Assembly (NCBI GenBank): GCA_013397795.1
Contig: VZTJ01004015.1
Coordinates: 4,764,363 to 4,828,362 of the forward strand
Direction: 5' to 3'
Source: Orthonyx spaldingii
Taxonomy: Eukaryota > Chordata > Aves > Passeriformes > Orthonychidae
DNA: 64,000 nt
The notes below the pieces were generated by a model. That model was not told the DNA's origin. It worked only from the letters and a program-made list of their open reading frames with translations, and searched no databases. Below, one piece after another: positions 37,001-49,000 of this stretch. The translations under genes were made by a program, and so were the position numbers. How positions within the stretch are numbered: the first letter of the stretch is position 1; every line of letters starts with the position of its first letter.

Positions 37001-37179
37001 GTCTCAAACATAACCTTGGTGTTTGTGCTCATTCCCCTCAGGTTTTGGTTCCAGTGGAAGCTCCTTATGGCTCCTGTGCTTGCACACTTGCCCGGAAGAA
37101 GTTTTTTGAAGCACAGGGCCAAATGCTGAGAGATGAGAGGAAATGTCAGTTTGGACTGGCAGCTGCCCAGGGAAACTAA
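30862..37179 (+). CDS. UOX: Urate oxidase-like protein, cysteine-rich sauropsid form (CRUOX-like); 5' exon not found
   Basis: Uricase normally oxidises urate to 5-hydroxyisourate in peroxisomes as a tetramer of T-fold subunits. Seven exons join in frame: 30862-31080, 31841-31957, 32082-32160, 34988-35174, 35669-35792, 36128-36211 and 37042-37179. They give 315 residues (numbered here from the first residue of the first exon found), with GT-AG introns and no stop or frameshift. Triad Lys13 (YGK) and Thr58 (PTDT) are kept, as are the urate-contact positions Phe160, Arg177, Gln226 and Asn252. The catalytic His of mammalian PNIHYF is Phe254 (NNTFYN). The SRL peroxisome signal is replaced by a longer tail ending QGN. 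There are 17 Cys. The intact frame argues for selection on a non-uricase role. Known: birds lack uricase activity, and a cysteine-rich form is reported in sauropsids. The exact role here is inferred. Confidence 0.92.
31084..31098 (+). repeat. Poly-T run next to the UOX exon 2 donor
   Basis: Fifteen T start three bases after the exon boundary. A second run of fifteen T lies at 31,321-31,335 in the same intron. Confidence 0.9.
31841..31957 (+). CDS. UOX: UOX coding exon 3
   Basis: 39 codons, phase 0 at both ends: ISSLEQFAIDICNHFMTTFC then QVAYVKTYVQEVPWQRLHE. The ending matches the family phrase VYVEEIPWKRL. The acceptor is CTGCCTTAG and the donor is GAG|GTATCT. It adds Cys85 and Cys93. Confidence 0.93.
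32082..32160 (+). CDS. UOX: UOX coding exon 4
   Basis: Encodes DGVPHIHSFICVPDGIRFCE then AEQCRN, ending in phase 1. It matches NGVKHVHAF and HFCEVEQLRSG of mammalian uricase. Cys123 and Cys136 are additional; Cys131 is at a position that is Cys in the mammalian sequence I recall. The donor is G|GTGAGA. The following intron is the largest in the part found (2.8 kb). Confidence 0.93.
34988..35174 (+). CDS. UOX: UOX coding exon 5 (urate-contact residues)
   Basis: Encodes residues 139-200, including AGIKDLKLMKTTQSGFEGF (Phe160, urate stacking position), TTLPERHDR (Arg177) and CGELFCKWSYGECKDFDFDC. Four cysteines (180, 185, 192, 199) fall within 20 residues. The acceptor is ATCACAG and the donor is TG|GTATAT. 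Confidence 0.94.
35669..35792 (+). CDS. UOX: UOX coding exon 6
   Basis: Encodes residues 201-242: WKKIRECILEAFSGPPDCGE, then YSPSYQKTVNCIQMLVLSRV and SQ. The uricase signature GEYSPS-QKT is kept, with Gln226 at the substrate-contact position and Tyr225 where Val is usual. The acceptor is ACCTCTAG and the donor is CAG|GTATCT. Confidence 0.94.
36128..36211 (+). CDS. UOX: UOX coding exon 7 (catalytic His position is Phe)
   Basis: 28 codons: VQVIEVVLNNTFYNVVDMKN then LGLTNDKE. An ungapped alignment to mammalian [21 protein letters not shown] puts Phe254 at the triad His. Asp259, Met260 and Gly-Leu are kept. The acceptor is GGTTTCAG and the donor is a strong GTAAGT. Confidence 0.92.
36380..36410 (+). 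repeat. Short tandem repeat in UOX intron 7
   Basis: Three near-perfect copies of a 9-base unit, ttacactg followed by a or c, sit in the last UOX intron. There is no sign that it is coding. Confidence 0.7.
37042..37179 (+). CDS. UOX: UOX coding exon 8 (C terminus without peroxisome signal)
   Basis: 45 codons plus TAA at 37,177-37,179: VLVPVEAPYGSCACTLARKK then a 25-residue tail FFEAQGQMLRDERKCQFGLA AAQGN. The mammalian protein ends soon after KRK with SRL. Here the tail is longer, has no SKL-like tripeptide and includes Cys305. The acceptor is TTCCCCTCAG. Confidence 0.92.
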   Translation, partial: VLVPVEAPYGSCACTLARKKFFEAQGQMLRDERKCQFGLAAAQGN

Positions 37180-40100
37180 ACCTCTTGGCTATACTCAACC
37201 TTCCTGATAAACTTAATAGCATGGCTTTCCTATCAATGTTTACTCCTTACTGGCCTCTTCCATTGCTGACTACTTCTCCCTCTATGAACTCCTGAACATG
37301 GGATTTATGAAGGACCCTCAGGAAATCGGAAATCAAGGTCTGTCCCTGAATTCCACTGTGATTTGCAGACTGAAATGCCCTAAGCTCTTTGGAAAATCCC
37401 AGCTGGAAACATTATAGTCAAGTAATTTTTAAACTAGCTATTCCCAGACCTTTTAATGAAACAATTAATTTGATGTCTGTAACAAGTTTTTGACATGTAA
37501 AATCAGGATATCTGTATATTCTCTTTATTAATATTTCTTCAGCAAAATGAATATACAGGCACAAGAGCTACTGTTTCATTGACATAACCTATCATGACCC
37601 CTTGATTCCACACTGATCTACAGATCTGAGGTTCTGACCCAGTGACTGAACAGGTTACAGTCAGATTCAGGATTTCTTTGCGCAGGAAATGAGAAACAGA
37701 AATTTTAAAAGAAATCATCCCTCATATCTCCTTTGTGGTGTGAACAGTTACAGCTGTTGACTACTTTCTCTGCATGTATTCTGACTGCATGACTACTGCT
37801 GCTACTCATCAGACTATAGTTACTATAGTACTTTTACATTAATCACTGAGGTGATTTGAGGGTTTGGGCTATCTCTGCAGGTTTAATTAAATAGTTTTCT
37901 TTAGTCTAATAATCTTATCATGACTTCTGAGCAGGCAGGAGTCAACCTACATAGCCCTATTACATTTGGGAGGGGTAGAGAGAAAACTAGACAGGACAGA
38001 TAAAGCTTATTTTACTTTAGTTACCCCAGGTGATAGCTTTGAACAGAGATAAAACAATACAGTCAACGATTCTCATCTCACAAACTGTGGCTACCACATT
38101 TGCAACAGGAATCCTGCTCAGCTTCTAACAGCTTCTAACCCTTGCTCTCATTTTCTCCGACTGTCATTTTCACAGACTCCCTGTGACAGAGTACAAATCC
38201 AATGCAAAGTGCCCAAAACATCTTCTAAAAACTGCAATTCAGTTGCCTTTGTGCCTCCTGAGTTTGACCGATACGCAGCATTGCTCTGGGTACAATCATT
38301 AAATTCATTGGCACCAAAAATGGGGGAGGTGTCCTGCACTGTGTGACATTTTGAGGTGCTTTGGAAGATAGAAACTCACCTTGGTGAGCAGGACGTAACA
38401 GATGCAAGGGAAGAACAGTCCACCAGCCTGAGCTATCTCCTGAGCAACAGCAGGAAAAATGGCACCACAGAGTGAGGCTGTCCCAGATATGATGCTCTCT
38501 GGTCACCAGCCAATTCTGAAAGCTTTATTTACAACACTTACAGCTTTTCCAGGGGACGTTCTTGCTTACCTTCTTAGGTTGTGTTGTACTTGTGGGCTTA
38601 TGTCTTGCTACTTCTGTCACTTCTACCTGCTTTTAATTTATTAATGTATCTTTTAAAGGCAAATAAAGTGCAACATCAAAAAACAAACTAGTTTTTGACT
38701 ATTTATTACTTATATATAAATGTGAACATTGTAAGTAAAATAACTACTTTAATTCATCTAATTTCACCTCAAAAAGTGAGCAATCTTCTTCCAAATGATA
38801 GTTCACCACCGGTAGATGAAAAAGAATCTTTCTCAACATTTCAGCATTTACCTCTTTTCGAAATAAGGCGGATCTGCACAACCAACTTCCTTTCTACTTT
38901 ATAAGAAATTTATTGCATTAGGCACAAGGTTTCTTTTGTTACTCTTTGTGCTTAGTTTGTGGCCCTGCAAGGAAGTGGTGGACTAACCTCCATGGCAGAA
39001 TGAGGACACAAAGCAGCAAGCAGTTGTTTACTGAGCCTTTCCTGTGGCAACAAGCACACACATATACTTGTTCAGTGTGCTTTGCATAAACCTCCACAGA
39101 CATGCAGACATTCACTAAGTCTTTACAGCATCTCAATGCAGCTCCATCCAGCACTGCAAACCTGAGTCACTTACGTGGGCAGATTGCTTCTAAAGAAAGT
39201 ACTTAGGCAATCGGAAGCAGCCCAAATTTCCCATATGGCAACTAGATTAAGATAACAGTGGCATAAATCATTCTTGAAAATGTGAGTTAGCCAGACTCAC
39301 TTGGGTCTGAAATCTGACCAAATTCCCATTGGCTTCATTAGATTCAGTCTCCACAATGGACTGGCATTAATTTCATTGAGACAGATGTTTTTTTCAGCTC
39401 CTGTCCTAAGGAGCTATTCAAGTTGCTTACTGTGTTCTACTCAGAAGCAGCTGCAATGTTTTGCTGATGAAATCATACTTGATGAAAATGAGCAGTAGTT
39501 AGCAGATTGTAAAATTGCTGTTTAAAATACAACTTCTTGCTGATAACATGAACTTTTCTGGTCCTGGGCTACATCCCAGTAGTTCATAGGAGCTGAAGCC
39601 TCCTACCAAGTATTTCAAGTACACAAACATATTATCTTTTTAGTCTTTGATTCTTTCTCATCCTGTTTCCATTCAATTCTGATAACTGCCCAGGACAGTC
39701 CAACACAGCCCTCCTCTGCTGCTCATCATGCTCCACACACACTCAATGTCACACAGATAAAATGTGCCAGTTAAACTCATCAGCCAGTACCTAAAACAGA
39801 GAGCAAATGTCACTCTCAGGGGCAGCACAAGCGATCTGTGTTCCCTGACTGTATTATTCTATATATCCTGCTACCTGCTTTTCAATATACATTTAAACCT
39901 GCCAGTTTTTATTAACTATTACAACTAATTTTTTTTTCTTCCTTAAAGTTGTCTTTTTCCTTTTCAAATTTAACCTTGCTTTTGTCAAGAGTACATAATC
40001 CTGACTCTAAGTTGAACTGAGCTACTTAAAGTGACCAAAAACTGTTTCTGGCTAAAAACCTCAAAATAAATACTTCTTAATTTAGAATTCCACTGTTTTT

Positions 40101-43100
40101 ATACATACATCAGCCAACCATATTCCTCCTGGAAAGGGCACAGCTGTATCTAGAAAGGAAACTTATTAAATGTTTCCAGTTATTGGATCAAAAATGTCAA
40201 CTCACATCTCAGCTATAATAAAAACTGTTTTCTGAGAGCCTCACCATTCATAGTAGACTGAGAAAGATACACACATATGTGTACAAAATGTGTGTATAAA
40301 TGACACTAGATCAGCTGATGTATGACTAATCTATGACAATCAAATCAGAAAAAACATGATCTGGGTTAGTTGTAGCTACAACAAAAACTCAACCCAAACA
40401 ATACTGGAGGGACTCAAAATTAGATAAATAACGGGGGTAGAGAAACCTTTGATACAGAGGGAAATACAACAGAAGCCAGAGTGCCTGAGGACTGTGGAGG
40501 GCTCCTGCCACTTCTCAAGTGTGACATTAGGAATGAATTCCTACATTACATCTGACTGAAAAAGACAAGAGTTCAAGTTTTAATGGCCTCATACTCCTGC
40601 AATGTTTTCAAATGCTCTAGACACACATTTTTCCAGGTAGGAAAGCCCAGGCAAACTGGCGTGTGTTATTTATGCAGAAGGGAGGAGGGAATTTGAAGAG
40701 TGTCCTTGTGAAGCAGGGCTGCCATACCCAGGCACACATCCATTTCCACACATCTCTCCCCACAGTTTGGCCACCGGCTTGTGAACAAACTCAGCTGAAA
40801 ATTCCTTACTTTCTGCTTCCTTCCTCCTTCCACCATCCACTAGGATAAGACAAAGCATTGGTACTCTTGAATCCAAGAGATGAGTGCAAATGAGGAGCCT
40901 TCCCTCCCTTTTCTGATACAATTTAGCTTCTAAAATCAGAGGCATCCTCAATATAGTAAGTACCAAAGAGTTTTTATAGAGGGGCAGCTGGATTATAGCA
41001 ATCATCCAAAAAGGGGAAGAGAACATCCTGAGATGAATGCGAGTCTGCCAGTGCCAAGACATTTGCTGCTGCCTTATCAGCAGATCAGCTGATGATACAG
41101 CAGTTGTAACTGCTGACAGCTCCTTTAGCAAGGATGCTCATGAGTGCAGCATATAAATACAACAGTGGTCTCCGGTACTCACCAGCAGCCTTCAGCAGCA
41201 ATGAAACTCTCACATGGGGACCAAGAACCAGTTACAGTCTTCAAGGTGCTCCCCTTGGGCTCTCCAGGTGCCTGAGGTTACAGCTGCGTTCTCCAAATTT
41301 ATAGCAACTACCAACCAATGTTATTCTGGGAATTGAATATACATTGAAGATCCAAATGAACATCACTAAATCAATTCCTTAATTATAGGGGCTAAGCAAA
41401 AAAATAACTTAACGACCTTGTTACATTATCATATTAAAAAGAAGACAGACTTTCCCAATAGGGATGAAAGCTACTTATTAAATCAGTCTGACCATTCTTC
41501 CAATGGAGACTGCCCCTGCCAGTGGGCTAATTACAGCCACTGTCCTCTGCACTCCCCCTGGGACAACTGCTGGAATGGGACATGGATGAGATCTCCTGGA
41601 TGACATCTCCAAGCACCAAGTCCTCTCATTAGATGAAGAAAAAGCCAATCCATTGCCTGTGTAAACTGCCTGAGGTGAAGGAGAGAGTAGAGCAGACCCT
41701 TCTCTGCCATGCTCCACTCACCATGCTGCTTATGAGATTGTTACACCATCCACATGCACATTTACAGTCATTCATTTCCCACATGACTTTTGGGTCAAAA
41801 GCTTTCCTAAAAGAGAAGGAACTGCTGTTCTGACTTGGAAGTAAAGATCCAGAATGAAGACAAAGTAAGGTAATATTTTTCTGGTCCTACTCAGACTCAG
41901 CCTTCAAATTTTATACAATATTGCCATTAAAAAACCGAGAAATAAATATGCAGCTTCTCCCAGACCCACAGGAAATAAGACCCTCTGATTTTAAAATAAC
42001 TGTCACTGTAACTTAAGTGTGACAGTGGAAAGAGGAGTGTTGAAGACAAAAGATCAATTAAATGCTGATTTTTAAAAAGAGGAAGAGTGAAAGGATTTGG
42101 TAGAATTTGAACATGTTGGAAAAAGCAGGGAAAAGAAGGAAGAGCTCTTTAAGCAATTAGTCACTGACAGTGACAGCCTAATGAGACATTTTGCCAGGGC
42201 CATTTCTAACCAGGAGTGATGCATGGGGGGCTACTCCCTTTGCTACAGCTGACAATTCTTGTCTTATAATTATATGGGTAATGAATCTTCTACAAACTGA
42301 TCAAGTGCAGCACATCAGAACAAACTAGGAACAATAACATGAGGGGATGGGAGACAGCAGCAAGCAGTCAAAACAATTTTTTCTGGGTTGAGAAAGTGAT
42401 CTTGGTGGACTGGTACAGCCACAGATCCCATACTTTGCTGACAGTCACCTTATATGTGCTTTATGTGTGGTACTCGGCTCTGTTTGGACGCAAAGAGAAA
42501 TGCCATGTTGTGTATCCACAGCTTGAGAGGAGAGCGACCAGAACTGCTGAACAATTCCAATATATATTTCACACCCATCACACCAGAATAGATGTACTGT
42601 AATGCTTTCAAATCATTTTAGAAGTGTATGAAAGATTCTGATAGATATGCAATACTGATATTAGGAGAGAGGAAGGACAGGGAAGAGGAAGACCTTGGCT
42701 GTAGCATGAATGTTTCTGTGCTGACCGACAGCAGGGCAGGGGAGCTCAGTGCTGCTTTACTCCTTAAAGCTGCCTCCAGGAGAAGAAGGGTACTCTCTAA
42801 ATTGTGGTTCGGTGCGAAGCCAAGACCATCATCACACTCACCCCCTGTATCAGCTGAGAGGCAGATGCTGGCAGCTTAACCCACACCCAGAGCACAGGCA
42901 GGGCTTTTAAGGAAGAGGGACTCTCCCTGCTGCAGGCACATATAAGGGCATGATTTAAATTGGATTCCTGCATAGCTCTGCGACTCAGAGCTGCAGTACT
43001 GACAGGGTATCCAGTAATGCCTATCAGTTGCTTCTTCATCTCAACAGCAGCTGTGTTTTCTGCAAGAGGAATGGTGGTTAAAAATAATCTGGCTTTGACT

Positions 43101-45890
43101 TCCTCTTTTAAACTCTCCAGTCTCTTAAAAAGTTTTTTTTTGTTCTCCCAGAAACAGCAAGGAGAATGTAAGAGACAAAACCAGAATGGTCAGCTGCACA
43201 AAGAAAACTGCAGCATTAGAAAGCTCAGAGAACAGTAGAAAAATACAATAAAAATCAGAGACAGTAAAAGAATTGTCACAGTTTTGACCAATATCCTCCA
43301 CATTCCCTTTTGCACTTGCAATGAGATTTCTGTTAGGCCTTTACTTGTATGACTCAGTAGTGCTGAGCAAAAGGGAAATACAATCTGGATGTTTCTGAAT
43401 GCAATTCATTTGCTCATTAAACACATTAAAATAAAGAACTGTGTTCAGTAGTCATCAAATGCACTCTCTTGTCTGCACAGTGGAGATTTTTACTCTCTCT
43501 TGGAATGTTTTACTTCTAATTTTGTCTTCCATAGGACCACAGAATGTAAATCCCATGCCAAACATAGAAATGGAGAAAAAAAAGAATATTTAATTAATTA
43601 TTCAGTAACACAGCACTATGTATTCTCATCCAAAATAATTCTACAAACACAGTGCTGCTTAGCATATCCAGACTGCTTTCATGATCCTTATCATAAACAT
43701 AACTAATTCTATATTAAAATATTTAGGAGTTTCATGTATGATTTTTAAATTGCAGCCCAAAATTAGCCAGATACAGACTATAGCTCAAAATTCCCCAAGG
43801 CAGCGTTGATGATCTCTGTTTCAGTCTAGTCTTCCAGAAGATCCTTAATCCCAGCAAGTATCTCTGGACACGACCAAACTATAAATAAAATCATAAGCAG
43901 AATTCAGACCATGACTTACAAACCTGCTGCTAATAGACCAATACCTGAAGTCAGCACAGTACAAGGGACAGGGACAAAGAAATGATGAATACATGTCTGT
44001 CCCATTGTCTCAAATTCCAAACAAATACATTGCACCATGTAAAGGTTAGAAAGTATCCAAGAAAGCATGCTGCTGTATATATTTATGTACTACAGTGATG
44101 CCATGAGCTTTACCTACGGCACAGCTATTACCACGGCTTTGTCCCTCCTCTCCCCTTTCTCCCTTTAACACCAGCAACCACAAGCAACTCTCCGAGCTCT
44201 GTAGCATGAACAGCCACCTCACACTTGGCCAAGTCGAAGTGAAGACAGGGCCACTACGTAGGCAGATTACAGAAGTTTCTCCTTCCTCTCCCTGAATCCT
44301 GTCCCCACTTGGCAGAAAGCAGCACCATTCTCCCTTCTCAGCTGCACCCCCTCACCATTTCCTCCCACACCATTTCCACTTTCACCACACTCTCGTGCTT
44401 ATTTCCTACTTCCTGGTTCCTTTGCTCAGCATCACTGATGCAAACCACACACTCCATTTCAGGGGTCATGACAAGGCTCTCTGGGCCAGAGGTGATGGTG
44501 AGCCCAGACAAGGCTTAGCACCATCCGTGGGCTGTCTCCCAGACACTCTGGGGTAAAACAAACCACTCTGTGTACCAGGGCAAGGCCAGCACAGCAACTC
44601 TGCACCACTGACTGCTCCAGACAGGGCCCAGGGAAACACAGATTTTACTGGTGAACTGTGGCTAGGGCTTCTCCTTCAGCAGTATGTAACACCAGACAAG
44701 AAAGAGCAAAAATAATTAAATCTTTAAATATTATGGTAGATGATGTTAAAAAGTAATCACAAGAACATAGAATATTAAGTAGGTTTTGGTACCTTTTTAA
44801 TAGGAAAATGGAGAAAAGGAGCTCCAGTATACCACAACAGAGAAAGTAAAAGATCTGTAAAGTAAACTGAATCCAAACATAAGCAATGTTTTATTGGGAT
44901 ATAGCAAGCAACCTATCAAATAGGGAACCGGTACAAACAGATTGAACATGACTCTCTTTTAACAGAGATGTATGGTGACAAGACAGCTTCTTTCAGTTCT
45001 TAAAACAAGTATTCAAAGTGTTAAGTAAAGCATTAAAAAAATCAATCATTACAACACCAAAGACAGACAATATTAAAAATGTGCAGAATTTTACTTTTTA
45101 CAAATTTCTGCATAATGTTAGAAAACAATCATAAATTAAAAAAGGAATAAAATGAAGCTCTTTTTTTTTTTTTGTTTGCAAAGCAACACAAACCTTTAAA
45201 AACCAACTATATTTTACATAGGACTACTATTAAAAACAGGTGAAAAGTTGAAAATTTAAAGGACAGCAAAAAATACACAACCCAATTTCACCTGTCAGCA
45301 ACACCTTCTGCTATCGAAGGAGTTATGTTAGTTCTATATACAGCTTTAAACATTGCAGCATACCATGAGTAAACCTTAATAAGGTCAAAATAGGACCCTC
45401 TGCAAAAAAGGGTGACTTGGCAAGTGTCAGTCCCATCCTGAAATTATAAGTAGTAATAATTTTAGTAGGTCTTTAGTGTAAATCAGAACCTACTTTAATT
45501 GGTTCCTCTCTCTAAAGATGTATGTAAACTTTGGGGTTGGTTTTGTTTATTTTTTTGGTATTTTAATTAATGAAATCAAGAAATGTCTGGCTCAAAAATG
45601 AGAATGACATACCTCCCTTTTGTTCTGGATACAGTGATGTAGCTATTTCAACATGCTCATTGACACTTCCTAAAAGAGAAAATCATTATGTACTATGTAA
45701 AAAATACACACCACCTCTCTCAGTTCAGACTCAGTATATAGTATATTGCCAGCTCTATCCAATAGGATATATATTGTGATTTGGTTTAAACTCTTAATAG
45801 ATATATTCTCTCTTTACAAAGTTCCATCACATGAAACCAAATTGCTTATTTTTCCTTTGAGGCACAGCATGACCCCAATTAGACAATTAG
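37180..45890. other. Interval between the convergent UOX and SAMD13 3' ends
   Basis: About 8.7 kb between two genes that point at each other. It holds their 3' UTRs and otherwise AT-rich unique DNA. A TATA-like element and a short ORF start at 41,152-41,250 are described as a finding. For SAMD13, minus-strand AATAAA motifs lie at 45,546-45,551 and 44,890-44,895. No repeat family was recognised. Confidence 0.55.
38662..38667 (+). terminator. Candidate poly(A) signal of UOX
   Basis: The first canonical AATAAA on the plus strand after the UOX stop that I found, about 1.48 kb downstream. Position and strand are right, but nearer non-canonical signals cannot be excluded. Confidence 0.35.
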
Positions 45891-46034
45891 CTATAAAGAG
45901 TTGTTCTTTAGATGTTGTGTCTGTAGAGGTTTTACGTGATATTCATAGATTTTCAGCGCAGGCCCCAGTTTTAATGAAAGTCCAGTCAGTACATCATTTC
46001 TTGTCATCAACAGTAAAGATTTGCCATCAATTTC
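45891..46034 (-). CDS. SAMD13: SAMD13 exon 4 (second half of SAM domain, stop)
   Basis: 144 nt encoding residues 56-102, EIDGKSLLLMTRNDVLTGLS then LKLGPALKIYEYHVKPLQTQ and HLKNNSL, with stop TAG at 45,891-45,893. The acceptor is TTCTTATAG. It was found by its conserved EIDGKSLLL opening and joins exon 3 in frame. Confidence 0.95.
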   Translation of the reverse strand, partial: EIDGKSLLLMTRNDVLTGLSLKLGPALKIYEYHVKPLQTQHLKNNSL

Positions 46035-49000
46035 CTATAAGAAGAATTAAAGAGTTGATAAAGACAAATATGCAAATCTAACAGATGAGAACAGTCATGC
46101 AACAAATGGAAGACTACTATAGAGGATCATTGAGAAAAGAAATAGGAGCCTTGATTTTCCTGAAACCATGTTCACAGCTGCTAAACTCCACTTGCTGTCT
46201 GCTTTTCAAGTGTTCACCTGTGCTGACTACGGCATAAATACTATTTAGTCAAGCACAAAATCCAAATGAGCCTGATTTCAAAATTCCTTTTTCAAATTAA
46301 TAGGTACAAGTGAAGAATGCCTAATTATCAGCCATTAAGGGAAGGATACTCCTAAGAATGGAGTTTATGAAGTGCATTTCAGAAGAATTACTATTGACAG
46401 CAATATCCAAGTTTAGACTAGTGAGTATCTGCTAATAACTTCAGGTGCCTTCTTTAAAAGGCCAACCTTCCCATGCATCCTGTGGGGGGAAAAAAGGAAA
46501 AGACTCTTGCAATCAGAAATTTGAGAAGGGCCTAACTGGAGCTCAACACTCTGAGGGAACTTCTCTTCCTCTACTTACAAGGGAAGACAAGAAAAGCAGC
46601 AACTTGGCAGCTTAGGTCTCAAAACCCCCTACACTTTCCTTCTTAAAGTACCTCTTGTAAATCACAGATATGGTGGGATTTTCTTTTTCCTTTCAGACCT
46701 TGACTTTCTGACCTGTTTAGGTTAGAAATCCTGTAGGCTTTGGAGTTCTTTTTCCATCTCAAAACCTTGTCAAAATGGAAGAGAAAGAATCCACATTTCT
46801 CAACTCCCTTCTCCCTCTCAGACATGGGACCATCCTTTACATTACACATTTGTACAGTTCAGTCACACTGAACTACTCCAGAAACAGGAGCTACAGCTAC
46901 ACAACAGTGCATTGATTGGGTCTCATAACACAGCCAGATCTCCAAAGAGCATCATAGCCCAAACATTTATATAGCCTTGTCTGGCATTCTCCTGCACTGG
47001 ACTCCACTCTGCTGTTTCGTTCTTTTTTATACTTTTAATTTAAACCCCCTTAGTATTAACTGTTGAATTTGTTATCAATAGTCAACAACTAATTCAAATG
47101 CTGGCATTTATTGTTGTCCTGTTGCAAAAATGTAGTACTTTTATAAGTATTATAAACATCTCACATCAATTTATCCCACTGCAGCATGTTCCTTCAGAAT
47201 ATTAAATATTATCTTGTAAATATCAGAGATCCCATCCTTAATTACAACTCAACACTAAAAGAAGACTTCTATTAGAGTTCAGCAGGAATTTGTCTAGACT
47301 GATCTCTCTTATGATTTGATAAAGTTTATAAATACAAAATACATGGACAAACCACAACATAGTCAAAGATCAGCTGAAAGTGGCTTTTCTTTAAAATATC
47401 CCCAAGATGTATATGACTACTAATCCCTCAGGGGAGCACAAAGTAACAGTATTTCTAAAAGAAATAAAAATTTCCAATAACTTTTTACCCAATTATAGCA
47501 GGTGCCTCTTTCCAATTACTGTTGAGAATGTTAATGGTTAAAACCAGTTTCTATCCTCTCTTTTCCATTCGTCACAATTCTTTCTGTGGGAATTTTGACA
47601 CCAGTGAGTATTTTGCTCATTGCTATGACCGATCTGAAGTTGCCTTTTCTGCTGCTGTTCAACGATGCTATAGAGGAAGAACAGCCTCCAGCCTGGTAGG
47701 ATCCAAATGGAGTAAATCCAGTACCTGGAATAGGAGAAACTCCAAGAATAGGAAAAAAGCATCTATTCCTTTCCCTTCTTCTTCCACAGGGTTCCCTGTG
47801 ATTTCTAGAAATGCTGGTAGCTACTAAGACTTTAGAATAGACTGAATAGAAAACTGATTCTTTAAACACAACTGTGTAGGAATGAGTAGATTACATATTC
47901 AGAGTTCAAGCGTTTTATATCTTTGTGTGAATTGTAAGCTTTACCTCTTTCACTTCCTTTAAGTTTTCCACATTAATCTGCTTCTGCAGAATTATCACAG
48001 TTACTCTTTCATGGCACCAGGTAAGATTTTTTATGCTCTGGTGACTTCTCTGATTTCTTCTCTGCCACTTTTCTATTTTCTGGATTTTTTTCAGGATGCA
48101 ATTTCAAAGCCAGCTCTCAGTACGCCTTTTTAATGTTAACTGCAGAGAGACTGCTCTGCACAACTCAAGCTAACAGTAATTCCCCCCATGCCAGGATGAC
48201 CTCAATAGCAGTATCACATTGTCTTCAGCAAATAACCACAGGACTGGTTAAGCTTCAGGTCCTCCCACCACTCTTTCTGCTCTAAGTGACTGAGCAGTGC
48301 AAAGTTGTACAGTAAGCCAACATGGGAGCATGGCAGACAGCATGCTCATGTGCTCCTCCACGGCATGGCTCTGTCAGAAAGCAGCAGTGCACAGCAGCTG
48401 ATGTCACACCCTGGGTTCACTCTGGTAAGGCATTGCAGTGAGGCCAGCAAAGCAGCACTGGGTTATTTGGGCATATCTAGCTGTCACACCCCACTAAGGG
48501 TCAGGAAGCCACATGGGCAAAGTCAGAGCGCGAGCACATCGTGAGACCTTGCAAACAGCTTCAGCTTCAGCCACAGTGCCCCGTGCTTCCAGGGCTCCTA
48601 GAGAAAGCTCAGCCACGTACTGGCAGGCTGTATTTTTCTGAAGGTGTTCACACCCTCATCCTGCAACTGGTATTACTCCCTCTTTAGGCATCCTGTGTCC
48701 CCAACTTCTTGGCTTGTCTGATTTGCTTGCTGATGTTATGGTTTTTTATTATTGGGCAACATCCTTCAGTTGAATCTGTTTTCATCAGTGAGCTCTTTTC
48801 ATTGGCTGACATCAGAGGAACTCCAAAAAGGAATAATATATAATCATCATAAAAGCATCACTTCTTACCAGCACTTACAACACAGTTTTAATAAAACATG
48901 CTACAGTCCTTAAAACGTCTTCTAATTTTCCTTAAAATGTTTTAAGAAAAATTCAGGTCTTAAAGATTTTTTGAGTCACTTGTTTTAGGTGAGTCCAGAC

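Noticed and set aside
40670..41131. 153-codon minus-strand frame between UOX and SAMD13
   Set aside because: No domain, no splice context that makes sense, no CpG promoter, and a composition typical of chance frames in this DNA.
47522..47869. Overlapping 101- and 112-codon frames inside SAMD13 intron 3
   Set aside because: Opposite strands over the same bases, no domain, no promoter or splice support.
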